The notes under the pieces: model-generated
Databases searched by the model: none
What the model saw: only the letters and a program-made list of their open reading frames with translations
What the model was told of the DNA's origin: nothing
Shown: piece by piece, positions 45,901-60,900 of the stretch
How the letters are laid out: each line of letters starts with the position of its first letter
Position numbering within the stretch: the first letter of the stretch is position 1
Assembly (NCBI GenBank): GCA_013397455.1
Contig: VYZB01000521.1
Location: 478,338 to 542,337, forward strand
Length of the DNA stretch: 64,000 nt
Source of the DNA: Crotophaga sulcirostris
Lineage: Eukaryota; Chordata; Aves; Cuculiformes; Crotophagidae
Direction of reading: 5' to 3'
Program-made: the position numbers and the translations under genes

Positions 45901-48900
45901 AGAAGTGAATCTTGGGATCTTGCTCCCTCAAAGGGTGTATTTCTTGAAAAAAAAAACAAACCACAAACCAAAAATACTTGATTAAGCACTAGTTGCATGA
46001 AGAGAACAAAATGTTGACAAGTTGAAGATTTTACAGTACCTCAAGTTCTTGCTGGTGACCATGAGATGGGATTCAGTCATACGGAATATGTTGTGAATGG
46101 CACGGGCAGCTAACACTTGTCTCATGGCTTCATAAATGACCTCGCTTGTTTCATCTGACTGAACAGCCATAGATCCCAAAAACCGAACCACAAACATCTG
46201 CTGCAAGAGTGAATCTGGAAGATAAAAAGAGGCGTGACTTCCTTCACTGTGCTACTTCAATTTTGCAGTAGCTGAAATTATCAATGAAATTATTTTTTTC
46301 ACTTTCAACAGTGAACCTGTGGGTGGTGACTGCGGGGGTGGTGACTTCCTGCTATGAGCCAGGCAGCGCTCTGACCCAGTTGTAAACAATGCTTGAACTG
46401 GCAGCAAGTAGAGGAAAAAAAAAAAATAATCACAGTTACTTGGAAGCTTTAAAAGTGAAACCACATAAAGCGGTCCTTTATGCCTTATTTGATTAGCTAG
46501 TAAAATCCGCCTGCCTGTCTGTTTATCTGTGCACATAAACTCTGATAAATTTATGATTGTGCACAAGCCTTAGCTTCCATCAAATTAATTCTTATCGTTA
46601 AACCTTGTGCATTCCTTCCTTTCTTCTGTGTCCTTCTGACCTTCCATGCAGCTTGTTCCAATGAGGTTTTCATTAAATCCTTCCTCACCCATCGACTATC
46701 AACACAAGACTCCTATTTGGAACTAATTAGGCATTATGGGACAAAGCCATCATTTGAGCAGGCTCCCTTTATTGCTGGTGACGAGCAAGGTAAAGCAGGA
46801 CGAGTCCTGCTGAAGGTGACTGCTCAAAGGCCACAACAGCTGTGATTACATTGCATGAGACACCACAAAGACTGTTCAGCATCAGCTTGAGCTGAGCTTA
46901 TGCAGATGCACCTATGCAGTCTGAGAGGCAGGGCAGTCACCTAAGCACTGTACTCTCTTCTCTGGAGCTGCTGCAGCCAGCACAGAGCTGCCTGCTTGTC
47001 CCAGCTACCCTGCCATCAGGCAGCTCACAACTGTCCCACCTTGCAATGGGACACCAAAGGCAAGCAGGAATGTTCAGATCAGTAGGTTCTGCTTTGGTTC
47101 TTGTGAGTACTTTTTGACAGGGGTTGTTGTTTCTAGACAGCAGATGTAACCGGCACAGAGGAAGAGGAGAACAGCCAGAGTCTGAGCCTGAACTGAATTT
47201 GAATCGGTGTGTGTGCTGGTAGAGGAAGGTCCGAACTGCTGACTTTTACTGGCATGTCCCTAGGAGGAGGGAAAAGGAGCAGCAGGAATAGACTCCTGCT
47301 GAAAGAGACACATTGCTGCTGCTAGCTGTGTCCTGCTCCTCTGTGAGATTCAGATTGTGGATTTCATAGTACACCTATTAAGCAGCCTCAAACATGAGCA
47401 GAATCATAATACAGTCCCATCAAACTCTTTCATTCTCTTCAGTTTTCACTTAGAGAAGTCAACAGTTATTTAAAAAAAAAAGAAAAGAGAAAAGAACAAA
47501 AGACAAAAAAACAAGCAAACAATCTTTTTGCCTTTAAATGTGAAATAAACCTAACCTGGAATGCAGCTTGTACTGTCAAGGAAAAAGGTGTTTGTTTCCA
47601 CAGGTAGCAATGTTTAAAAGACTGGCTTCTGAAAGGTAACCGCTTTCAGCTGTATCATGGATCTTTACCCCTGCTCCATGGTGTGAAGTGCTTTTGTTAA
47701 GAGACACTGGATAGCTGACAGCTGAATTAAGCCTAAAATCATGACTAACTTTATCTGGAAAAAAATGAAGCACTGACCTTGCTCCTCATCTTTGCTGCTG
47801 TCTTCAGATTCCCCAAATGGATTTGCACGCCTATGAAATAAGAATAAAAACTCTAATTACAGATTCTGGTCACCACTCACACATGCTGCAAGGCTGAATT
47901 TTCTCCCGCGACATCATTCTGTTAAAGTGATCAGTCAGTGTCCCTGGCCATACCTGCCACCTCTGTTCTGGTCCAGGAATTCTGTGGCAGGCAGTACGAT
48001 ATCAAATTGAATCGGTGTTCCAGGAGCAATGAGTTGCGTGGAGTCTTGAATGCTAGCTGATTCACTGGGAATTATTTTATCATTTTCCATATTCTTTACA
48101 TTCTGGCTAAAATGAAAATGGAAAAAAAAATCAATGACACCCTGAAAGGGAGACAAAGATTATTCAAAAAAACAAAGCAGGACCAAACCACTGTACATAA
48201 ACATAAATAAGAGCATTTTCCTATTTATGTTTTACTAAGGACTCTAATAAAAATCCCCTGTTTATCTTGCTGTACCTAAAATTGTTTAGGAAAAAAGTAA
48301 ATGCTGGTGTATTAAACCTGATGAACCTGCTGATATGTTAAAGCCTGAATGGCTGTAAGATGAAAGAGGGGAGATTTAGATTAGATATTAGGAAGAATTT
48401 TTTTACTGTGAGGGTGGTGAAGCACTGGCACAGGTTGCCCAGGGAAGCTGTGGATGCCGCATCCCTGGAGGTGTCCAAGGCCAGGTTGGATGGGGCCTGG
48501 AGCAGCCTGGGCTGGTGGGAGGTGTCCCTACGCATGGCAAGGACATTGGAACGGGATGACCTTTAAGGTCCCTTCCAACTCAAACCATTCTGTGAACTCT
48601 GAGCGTGGGCTGACTTTCAGCAGTGGGTTGCTGTTTGCCCCCCTGCCCTCTACTGTCCAGATTTACAGCGGCATTATCTGTTCAAACAGCAGAGACCTGG
48701 ACTTGTGTCTACAGGTGTCAATGGCAACCCTGACATCTTTTTAGGATCCTACTGAGCCACAAGCTTGCTACAATGTGATAGTTAAGAAGAAGTATTACAC
48801 ACTGGGTCAGAATTCTTCTTGCACCTCTTCTCAAATAGAATGAAATGCTAAGTTTCCCATAGCTACAGAAATTGTAACTACATGAATCGCTACATATGGT

Positions 48901-51900
48901 ACACCAGGTGTACTCGCAGCGTCTTTTCTTTCTAGAAACTTTCTGGTTGCACCCAGATGTAAAAGTGGAAGGTTAGTTGTCAACAAAATAGCCATTTCCT
49001 TTGCCCAGTGAAATAGATGGCAATACTCTTCTATTTATAAACCTATAATCAAGGCGAAACAGCTGTATTGTGAACAAAATTAGAAAGAAATTAACTGGCA
49101 TTCCCCATGGCTAGAGGAAATGTTTGGAATCAGTAAGCAATCATAATAAAGGGAATCATAAATCGTAATAAAGGCACTGGCCTGAGAGGCAGAGATCTGG
49201 AAAAGCTCTGAATTTCTAGAAATAAACATCTGAGTAAGAATTTACAATTTTCTGACAAAACTTGCAGAGAAGGCTCTTCATGTTGAAGTCAGCGTGACAC
49301 AACCTTGCCCTTTTTTACTTATCACACTGCTTCTGAAAGCAGGGCTTCATTCCAGCACTGGGCTTGACAGCCAACTCTGATGATATAGTCTGAAGAATTC
49401 CCACTAGGCAAGATCATGTGGACACAAAGAAACGATACATAAAATACATATTTGAATATAAGCATTATTAACAATTTTTGAAGGAGGGAAGCTTTACTGA
49501 TTGATCTGAATGAGCACAGAAGAACAAGAGAAATTATTCTGACAGTTGTGAAAGGTACATTCCTGTGACAGACTGACAGAACTGCTTGAGGTAATATGCA
49601 AGAATAGACTTACTTCAGCGTAAACTGGGTATATCCACACTGTAAGTCATTTTCTTACAGCAAAGCACTTAAAAATAAAGCACTGTGTTTGCTTCTGAAA
49701 AAAACATCAAAATCCCAGTGGCAGCCCCAAGGAGCTTCAAAACTGTGACGTGGGGCAATAAGCATTACCCTCAACACATAGCATCCCTTACAGCTTTCTG
49801 CAGGAAACATTAGAGGAATTTGCTGGAACACACTGGTTTGTACAGCCAATGCCTGGACAGGGCTTTCTCCTGGGTGACTCCTACCCCGTAAAAAGGGCCT
49901 GACTGAGCAGAGTCTCTAGTCTGTGCAAGTGAGAGCGTTACCTGGCATGGCGAACTTCGTGTTTTTTCCCAAAGCTGGTGATGGGAGTCACTGCCTGTAG
50001 GGCTGTCTGATTTAACTTGATTGCAGCTGCCTAGAAAAACAAGACAGAACAGCTCCTTTACACACGTACTTCACACTGCCATGTAAAGAACAATGGGAAA
50101 GCAAGTTGGAAGGAACAGACTGAAATATGGAAACAAGTTCCCACCTCTGGATTGTCCGTGAGATAGATCTGTCTGGAGATGTTGTTGATGGCACATATCC
50201 ACTGGAAGGGAAAAGTGAAATTGAACTCTTCAAGCTCACTTGTATGCAAGAATAACAACATTAAGAAAATATTTTTACCTCCTCATATTCTTTCTTGCTT
50301 TCTGCTTGCAGGGTTATACCCCTAAAACAAACATATACATATTAGCACTAACAGTAGACACCAGGACCGTTTGGCTTCAGGTCTTGTAAGAACATTACCA
50401 GGCTTTGCATCTATTAACAATCAAAGTAACAAAAATCAGGAATAAGGTGTAGCTAAAGGATCCCGTATGTGCTGTTCAGGTGGTTCTGGGGGAAGATGGG
50501 AAGGAACATGCATTTAATTTGGAATCGGCCTTCTGCAAGCCCAGAAAGGTTTACTATTATAGCAAGCATGTTTTACATGAAACAGCAGCTAAAAGGGTAG
50601 GTGTGACTGCCTGTCCTCAAATAAAACCTGTCTCATACGCTTTGCCTGTGGGAGTTGTGATCTGAAAGCAGTATCTTCTGTCTTCGCAGTCTACAGCCAT
50701 AACAGAGCAGTTGTCCAGGTCTTGAATCAATCCTCCAGCTACTGCTCCTCTTGGCTGACACATCAAGTTGCCACCTTGAGTGAAGAAATACAGTCTTTCC
50801 CAAGTTGTAGTCACCAGACCTGTTTTACTAAAGAGAAGATTCAGTGATAAAGACTCATGAGTGAAATGACTCCAAACATATTTGAAACGTCAAACATATC
50901 CTGATGCTAATCTGAACTCTGTGTTCAGCCCTGGAATTTGTTCTATGATCAGTCTCTGTTAAGAAGTAAAAGCAGCACCTGTTCCTAGCAGAGACTAATC
51001 CTTAATGAAAATTGAAGAATTAAAACTAATTCCAAACATCCCAAGCTAAAAACATTCTCTGCAGTATCTCCTAGTTAATGAATAAAAGAATTATTGGTAT
51101 TGAGTAACGGGCATGAAATACTATTAAGCTGGATTTAAAAAAAGTATTTTCGAGTTGAAGAGCAGCCTGAGCAATTTCAGCACAAAGAATCATCATTTTA
51201 AAAAGTATCTTCTTCAGGTAGTATCTCAGAGTCAATCTTCTCCCTAGCTATGGAATCCTAGTATATTGTAACCCAGCTCTTAGAATGCGATGAGAAATTA
51301 ATAAATGTCCAGTCACAAAAGAAAAATATTCCTAGTCAAACAGAAATAAACTGATATTTGCTCAATCACATACACAGGGCTACTTATGCTGCCAATATAC
51401 ATAAATCCTGCGAAAGCTGATGGAAGATTTCATTTGAAAAATCTGCAGAGGTAACTCTATGTACGGTATATGTTTGAAGTTATGCACTTGCATTTCCCAT
51501 AAAGCTTATTTATGTAAAGGAGGCCGTTTATGAAAACATGTATTAACTACAAAATACAGCTGTTCATTTTTATAAACGCTATGCTTTCAATAGCCCTAAG
51601 AACTGGGAACAACCCGAACCCATACTCATCAGTTTCTAATTTCTAGCCACTTGAATGAGGGAAATCATCCCTGTAGGTGAATTCAACCAGAAGTAAACTT
51701 CTGTTTTCAGGAAAACAGCCTCAAATGCCTCTAATTTGGCTTATGCTTCTAAAACACATTTTGAAAGATGACAGAGATACTTAAGAGCTGAAGAGTACAG
51801 CTACCACAACAATTCAGGAGCCTCACACATCATTACCCGAGGAGTCTTTATGACCTTTATGTTTTTTTTTTAAAGTATGAACTAGTCAGCAACTAAACAA

Positions 51901-54900
51901 ACCAGCAGGTAGCAGCAGTCATCTTACTTTCTAAGATTAAGGTAGCCAGCCTTCTGGATGAGATTTCTATTGATAGCAGGTGAAGTTACATCAGAATCTG
52001 GGGTGTAAACAGATTCATTAAGTGCAATTAAGTCCTGTTGGGATACCCTCATTTTTTCAGCTTCAGCATCCAGCTCTCCTTGTATGCTGGAAAAGAAACC
52101 AACACAACAAGAAAACCAAAGTCACCATTAGTCACTTTATAGCAGGATACAGCTGTAAGCCAAAATGAACAAAAATACCAGTTCAAATTATATTCGAGAG
52201 TAGTAGTGCAAAGATAAAGTTTATTTTAGGCTAGACTTTACGGGAAATATAATGTAAGACTACCTGTCCAAGGCTTTCTCTAAGGACTAGATAAATCAGT
52301 GCAGTTAGGAAAGAATGGAAGGGAGAGAGGCTCACAGCAGGGAACTACTCCCAGAAAACATCATCTGAGCCTGAAGAGACAAGATGCATACACTTTGAAG
52401 GTATTAACAATGGTTTAAGGAAAATATGGGCATCTTTAGCAGGCTGGCAGCAAGAGCACAGCCAGGATTTCCCCTTGCTCTTTATTTTGAAAGCCCAGCT
52501 TGAAGATTTTACTTGCAATGTCTCATACAGTAGCTATGCTTTCTTTCTTGCTATTTGTACTAAGTGTTGTTATCTTCTTTCCCCAAACAGTACAGAGATA
52601 ATGATGAAAATTATGAGATTGTTTTGGAAGATTGAAATGAGCGTATGAGAAATGCTTAAGTGTCCAGAGTGAAGAGTAAAATTTATGTTTTGAGAGAGAC
52701 AGCTTCTAAAAAGCAATGCTTGTATGAATTTACAATGCTGAACACATAGATGTTGCCCTATATGTCTTTGTCTAATTCCTGCAGCTGCATAAAATGCAGG
52801 AATCCCTGTCATGAGAGCACCTATTAACCAGTCATGGATTTTCAACAGTAAGTTTTCCATGAATTCGGGACAATATCATAAAATCTACAGCTTGAGTCTC
52901 ATTTTAGCTTCAGTTCTTATTTATAATAGTCTTCATCTTGATTCAGAAAATATCCTAGGTGCAGGGTGGCAAAACTGAGCTCTTGTTGAACGTATCTGTA
53001 AGAAGGGAGTTTGCTGAAAGTGGTATCAGTGAAGGGGTATCTGAGTGCATATTTTAACTCAGTAAGTAAGTGATAATTCATTAAAGAAGTGGTATAGGGA
53101 TGTGTACTACAGTGCTGAGTTTCTATGTATTCATAATTGTCCTATAAGACATATTTGGCATTAAGGGGTTCACAGAGCAGCCATTTGACTGGAATAAGCA
53201 AGCAGAGAGGTCAGACTCATCATCATATGCCAGTGAAATACCTTCTTTTTTTTTTTCAGCTCTATTGTCAGACAAACATTGGGAGCCACTTAATTTTCAG
53301 AGGTTCCCACAGACCACTTGACAGTCCCATCACACCAATAAACCTGCCTTGTTTCCATCAACCTCAGTAAGTCTGTGTTTCACTCGTAGACTCCTCTGAT
53401 CAATCCACATCAATGCAATGGACATAACCAGAAAGCATCTAACGGCCTGTCACTTTGAAAATGTGACATAATTAATACAATAATTAAAAAAAAGTCTGAC
53501 AGCGTCAAAAAGCCTATGGAAAAGTACAAGGCAAGTATATATGATCCTAACCCTGTTCTCCCCAGTCTTTTGTAGAAGATGGTGATACCCTGTAACTGTT
53601 GATGTAATCTAGAGAGGCAGTGCTGCACTTAAGTCAGCAGTAAGCAGTAACTGACTGGCCAGATGAAGAGTTACTCTTGCATCGTGGGGTTAGTCTGTTT
53701 CATGTTAGCTTATTTCCAGGTTTTCCACATTTTTAGAAAGCTGAGACTTTCTAAGCTTGCACATCAACTCCAAAATGAGACCAGCTGTGTGCATCTTACC
53801 ACCTAGCCAAGTCATATAATATCATCAGTTCTGAACTAAATTAGATGATATTTTGGAAGGTAGTGCCTTCCAACATTATCATTACATGTCAGAATAAGAA
53901 TTATTTAAATTCCATTTTGAAATAAAATGGAACAGTGCTGTCAGTTTTTACATAAATGCTACTTAGTGAGCATTTGAGTCTTTAGATCAGTATTTTTGTT
54001 GCCCTGCAAATTGCTTCCAACAAAACTGCTCTGGCATTTTCATGGTTCCAAAGACTGGATTTCTCTTCCTAAGGCATGTTTCTCTTATCCCCAAGGGAGA
54101 AAGAAGAGAAAAGCTGACAATTCTGAAATTGTATGTATTTGTCGCAATGAGACCAACTGGTTACTGAGACTGTTTTAATGATCTGTCCTCTCTTATGTGT
54201 TTTTACACTGCCAGTAATATTCACTGTATAAACAAAAATACAGTTAAATATGAAGACTCAGTTTCACAATCAGCTTAAACAGATGCAAGACTACATCACT
54301 GCTGAAATCCTGTAACTGCACAATGGGTCTCATCAGCTTGTTCTTCCAAGAAAACAAATCTGACAAAGAAAAAGCTTTTAGCTTGATTAACAAGCGGGTC
54401 TGACTCACTGAGGCCTTGTGATCCCCAGCACTGAAGAAGGAAAACAGTGGGCAGCAGAATCTGCAGTGGCTGCGTAATGTTAAGTCATAAAACCATGTCT
54501 TGTGTCAGTAATTTCCAATCTGCACAGTGTCATTCAGAATTTTGCAAGCTCCTCTTTTTTTTTTTTCTTTCTCCAAAGATGTCACACTCCTGTACTAGTT
54601 ACATTTGAAATGTACTTTGAAGTTTTCCTGTGTGACAGACTTAAAACATAAAAACCACACTCAGCAAACCAACTGAGCAGCCTGGTTTTGCTTTCATTTA
54701 CTACATTCTACTATGCAGAATTCAAATCCATCAGACTTTGGAAAATAAGGGCTTATTCTATGGTGAGCATTGAATAGCAGGATCCTCACTGTACCTGTAA
54801 GACACAAGCAAGGTGCTCTAGCCTTAATAAATAAAGGGCACTACTACTAAAGGAAGTTTAAAATCTGTCTTCCAGTCTGTACAAATGCTATGTAGACTAT

Positions 54901-57900
54901 GGGGGGATTTATTTCAGAAGCCAGTACATAAATAAGTATAGAGGTACAGGAAGTAAAGAATCATTTACTCAAAGAATCTACTATACAGGGAGATTACTTA
55001 TCGTACTGCTCTCAAATTAACGAGCATACATTATTTAAAATGCTGCCAGAGTCAGAATAAGTAATGATTTGGATACAGTCCAATTTGAAAGGCACAAAGC
55101 AATAAAGTGAAGGACTTGGTTTAGTGTTCCAGATGATTTAAAATAAACAATTAATGTTCTCTATAACATGATTACATTTTAAATGTAAAGTTTACATTTA
55201 TAGGGACTTAATTATAAAGAAAATGTCAATCTTCACCATAAGTGGTGGGGTGGGGAGGGGAAAGAAAATTATCACAAAATTAGGAATACAAAAGTGAGGC
55301 ACTTTACTGAAATAAGGGCTAACCCAAAGCAGGTTGAGGTTAGTGGAACGAAACAGCCTATACTGGATGCAATGAATACATTCTCTAGGTCCAGTAGTTT
55401 TGTTTGCCTAATGTAGGTACAACATCAAACACTATATGCTCTATGGGAGATTAATGGGTTATTGTAACAGTATTATTACAGAAGACCCAGTAAGTATAAA
55501 TACCTCTAATTCAGAATGCACTTTAGCTCTATTACACTAATTTCGTTAACCCATTTCAAGCCCAGATTCCATGCCTTGTGTCCATCAAGAGACACAAGGA
55601 TGTAAGAAAGGATGTGATCACTTTACAGTATATAGTTCTGGCATTCTGCAGTCCACTGACAGCATTTTCCTTTACATGTACAAACATACCTATCTACCTG
55701 CTGCTTTAACAAAATAAGCCCAACAATGCAATGCAAATATGGAAGGACTCCCATGAGAAAGATACAGAGGCGCCCTCTGTTACGTGCTGAAGGTTACAGT
55801 GCTGAAGTATTGCATTACCTTTGAACCATGTCTGAAACAGATTGCAAAAAGCTGTCCATTCTTTTGGAAAACATCTCTGCTCCTTTCTTAAAAAAGTTGA
55901 TCTGAAAAATAAATTTAAAAAAAAATGGGACACTGGCAGTTATCTTGGCTTTGGCAGACAAATAACAGATTGCAGAGACTGTGTTGATAGCGATCCCATT
56001 ATGACTGATACTTCTGGCTGGCAATCAAACACATGGTCAAAACAGCTGCGTTGCCTTTCTTTGTATTTCTCCCTTCTGCAACTTTCCAGCCTTTCACACA
56101 CCCTTTTACACACACATAAGCTATTGGCTGCTGACAGGTATGTTTCCAATGAACTCACTAAATGACTGAAGTAAGGGAACAGGTAGCCCTCTCCCATACT
56201 AGCACTGTGCAGGATTGGGTCTAGTGGTGTTAGGTGCCACTGCGTGCAATGACAGCATATCAAAAGGAATGGGATACAGATCATCCACCAGATTTAGTAG
56301 TCTAACCTGGATTACTAACTCCAACCTGGGAATTTTTAAACTCCTATAGCAAAATCAGCCAGGAAAGCGACAAAGTGTAGCTGTGCTAGCAGAAGCCTCA
56401 AGGACAACCAGTTATATCAACTACAGATTACCCTGGATTTTGTTCTACTGAAGGAGCTAAAAAAAGCTGCTAAGGCCAAAGTGCGCATTTTGTGACAGAA
56501 GATGAATTCACTTAGCTGGAATGGCTCAGCAGGCACGCAACAGCAGCAAAGTACTCAGTGCAGACTTGACCTTGGGTTACCTGCTGTGGGGCACACAGTC
56601 ATGCTTAGGACCTACTTGCAACTGTGTGAAACATGGGACACAGCTAACACATGTGCGCAATTAATTAGCTTTTCAATGAAAAATAAAATCAGTGAACTAA
56701 TCCAGAAAAAGATGTAAAAGCAAATTCCTGACTGTGAAGCAATGCATTAGTCATTTCATCCAATTTTAATTGCGATTCCACTCCTTTTTCCTAACCTTGG
56801 CACGTGGGATTCCTCTCAACCTGTAACTCAAGATTTCTGCAACCATGTTATTGACCACAGACTCCCTTTACAAACAAAGGAGAGGAAGCACACTTTTTTA
56901 AAAAAGAATGATTCACCTATTCTATTTCAGAAGCCTACTTCAGGAAGGAAGAGCTCTAAGTTCTACTGATAACAGACTGACATGCCTAGCTTAGATGTTT
57001 GTGTCAGTCTTCAGTCAAATAAACCCTGAATCAGCCACTGCTTCTTCCAAAAATTCCTTATGGCCTGCTCATTCATTGGAAACATGAAGTACGAGATGTG
57101 TTTTGAGACATTAATAAAGAAAATACATCCTTGAGCTGAAAGGTGGTTCACAGTATCCATGCATCAATATCAGCTGGTTTCTGGCTACTCAGCCATTCCC
57201 ATGACAACTTAAGACTTGTCTATATAAAGCACTGAGATAGAGCAGTTTTGCCAGATAAAATATAGGGAACAAAAGTTTTGTTTGGTTTCCAGTATAGAAA
57301 ACCAGTGCAGTTCTTTCACTTAGTGTAATTACAGCAGAGAAGCAGTGTGAACTCCCATGGTGGGGAATGTGACTGAATTCTCATTTATTACCTTTTTTGT
57401 ATGGGACACATGATCTGCAGAAGACAGGACAATGGAGATGATGATCCATACTACAATCTCAAACAGAGCAGTGCATCCATTGTTTCTGTTTTCAAAGCCC
57501 AATTCTCCTTTTCCCAATGCTTTCTTTCATCAGTGTTGAAGAACAACACACCCTTAAAATGGGCGGTAATGAGAATCAAGTACTGTGAAAATACTGGTTT
57601 GCTAATCCTCCTGACATCCTGAAGAGTCACATTATAAGTATTACTACTGCATTTTATAGACTTGAGAAATGCTGTATCAAATTGCAGGCAGAATAAAGAT
57701 CAGAAAGAGGATTTGCCAGCCTTATGCTCAATCCACTCTTCTGTTCTTCCAGTTCGTGCCCTGCTCCCTATCGTGTGCACTCCTCATCAGTATGCTGAAC
57801 ATTATGTGCCAGAAAGGGAAGTGCTGCATAGGAGAGTTTGTGCAGACAGAGTAAACAGTGGGAGTAAATGCTGCTGCACTGATAGCTTAGCTGTGAAAAA

Positions 57901-60900
57901 GTTAACCTTAGGCTGATTTTGCTGTAATGGATTTTTTTTTCATTGGTGTCTTTCCCAAATACCTAAACATCCATCTATCTGCCACAAACAAAATCAGTTG
58001 TTAGGATCTAGGCAAGCTGAATACAAGTCGTGCCCCCTCATTATCATTTGTCAGTTCTCAAAAGAAATCCAGAGCTGCAATGTTTTACTTTTCCCAGGGA
58101 GACGTCTAAGCAATACAGACACTTTACTGTCCGTACCTGTCCTCGTGTATATCCCAGCATAGGTTCCATCATTGCCACTCTCTTCCTGTACTGCAGAGCA
58201 TTCAGGGCACAGTAATATTGCAGAGATGAAAGGTGCTGTTTTCTTCTTGCATTTGCCACTTCTTTAGCCACTTCTGCCTTAAGCTGAACAAAAACAAAAA
58301 AAAAAAAAGAGAGAAAAAGAGGTAGGCAAAGTGTTACTGTGCATATGGATATATTTACTGATTATTTTCAAATTATTTTAAACAACTCTCATTAGAGAAC
58401 TTCTCCACATTAGGATGAGAAACCAAGAAAGCAAACCCAAATCCCAAAGCAAGTACTTCAAGCCCTTCTCTGGCCCATGTGACTACAAACTACCACAACT
58501 ACAATTCTGGATCTGATCTCTGTGCAAGAAATGTATTTGCAGCTGAGATCACGACACAAGCCCACAAGTGCAGAATTCAGAGGTGAATAAATCACAATAT
58601 GTTATATCACATTCTGTTCTGTAATGCATTTCCTTTAAAGGACCATCCTGTAGAACTGATGCACTCTTAGGATAGGTCCAATCACACACTTTTTGGCATA
58701 TAGAGATATATTTTAGACTAGTGCTCCAGCAGGCAAAGAAGAAATGTGAATCAATCCTACCAACAAAGTTATGTGTACTGTACATGGAATGACAGCCCGT
58801 ACAGAGAAATTTAGCAAGAAAATAGAGGCAAAAAATGGAATGCCATACGAATAGCAGACACAAAGCTTCATGACAGTTCACAATGAATTGTATCCAGTGA
58901 CACAGCATCATCACATCAGCTATACAACAGTAGGCCTTTACAAATCTATTTATAGCCATTTGGATTGCCTCTGTCCAACGAGCTCCCCTGGATCAGAAGG
59001 GCTCTAGTTCAGCACAATACTTGATCACTTGCCTAACTTGGAGAAAACAGGTATAACTTTGCAGAATTGATATTTAAAAACTTTGTGTCTGTTTGGAAAC
59101 AAAATCATAAGTACTCTTGAGCTACTGTGAATTTAACTGATGTACTCTTCAAAGTTTGTAAGTGAACAACAATGCAGACAGAACAGCTGATGGAAAATTT
59201 TTCCTTTTCCCTTTCATGTTCATTACCTTTTCATTTTCTTTCCTTTTCGGTAACCTGCTATACTTTGCCATGGACGCGTCATGTTCTGTAGACAAGGAAT
59301 ATTATTTTTTTAGAAATGTGATGCGTGTGCATGTAGATTAAAAATGGCTTCTGTGACACAACAGGTGCACACCATTAGAAACAAACAAAACAGGGAAACA
59401 TACCATTGCTAGCAAGGCCAAAAAGATCCTTCAATGTGCTTACTTCTGGAAAAGAGAAATCAAATATTCAAAGTAAAAACAGCTGTAAGCACTTCGTTCA
59501 ACTAAGACTATTCATGGCACAGTTAATGTCTAAGTCACTCCAATCCTTTCAAAGTAGAGGTGCATAAGTTGTGCCCATCTTGAAAATGACAAAACAGATC
59601 AGCTGCTAGAGAAACGAATAGGCAGACAGCAAATTAAGAGTCAGGTGAGTTTACTTCACTAAGTTATCACTATGAAAAAGATTCCATATCTGCCAGTGTA
59701 ATTAACTCGAAGAAGCACCATTTCAGTGTGCTTGTTATGACAAAAGGCCCACCACTATCATAAAAGATCAGCAGTTCTGAACAACTTCCTGACAACGCTT
59801 ACGTGACACCGAGAAATCTAACTCCTAGAGACAGAAGAACTGTGCCTCTTTCCTGTACATGAAACTTCATCAACATGGGACAATTTTTGCTAAAGTTCTC
59901 TGTGTAAAGAAATATGTATGTGACTGCTAGCTGTGATGCTCACGTAACTGACTCTGGCCATGACTTTCTGATGCAGGTACAGGGACAAGAACGTAAACAG
60001 GCAACTCAATTTTGACTGGTGTTGGGCACAAGCTTCTCTTGGTGTCCACACCAATTGCATGCTGCAACTAGCAAAACCCTCCTCAAAAAGCTACAGAGAA
60101 CACGTGCACATTCACAAGAACAGACATTATGCAACTGTCATCATGGTGTCTGATTATATTTGACAACCTACACATTAATCAGTTTCATGCCACCTTTTTC
60201 TCCCCAGAACACTTCCTTGTGACTCTAATGTAGAAAGGCAGAAATTCCTCCCAGGTGCGACTAACTTGTACCTAGAAGTTTCTACAGTATTCAATACAAA
60301 CACATAACAAGATCAAAAGTGAATACAAGAACACACTTCATCTGCCTTGTTTAATTCTTTGATGAAATTTCAGCATGGCCAGGCCTCTACTGAAAATGCT
60401 GTTCTACAGCCTGTGTCAGAGAAAAACAGAGGTTGTGATAGATGAATGGATAGAACAAAGAAGGTTTTTACATCCAGGGAAGCTGAAGAAACTTTCATTT
60501 TTTGTCATGAAGCAGCTGAGGCTTTGGTTGCAGGCTTCCCTTGCATTTCTTTTTATGTCTTCTTTTATGAACCAGGGAGGCAGAATCCGTAAAGACAGGA
60601 GCAGAATCACTGTATTGGTGAAGCCACATTAAAGAGGTGGGGAAGTGTTTACAGAACCTAGATCTTGCCATCAAACACTACTTTATATTTGACATACTGA
60701 AAACAAGACATCCATTGATGTCTTCACAATTTAAAATGACATGGTATCATATAAGTGACCCTAACTAGTCACTATTTTGCTGTGGTTCTTTTTTCTCCCA
60801 TCAAAATGATGCCTTTAAAAAGTACATAAACAGGACTGAGCTTAGTGAGTTGAGAAGTGGGCTCTCAAAAGAAAACACTGCAATAAAAACTCAAGTTTCT

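Noticed and set aside
58549..58959. 136-residue minus-strand open frame, Cys- and Phe-rich
   Set aside because: It lies in APPL2 intron 7 on the same strand as the gene, but its ends do not match splice phases and nothing resembles a known protein. Its hydrophobic stretches come from T-rich sequence.
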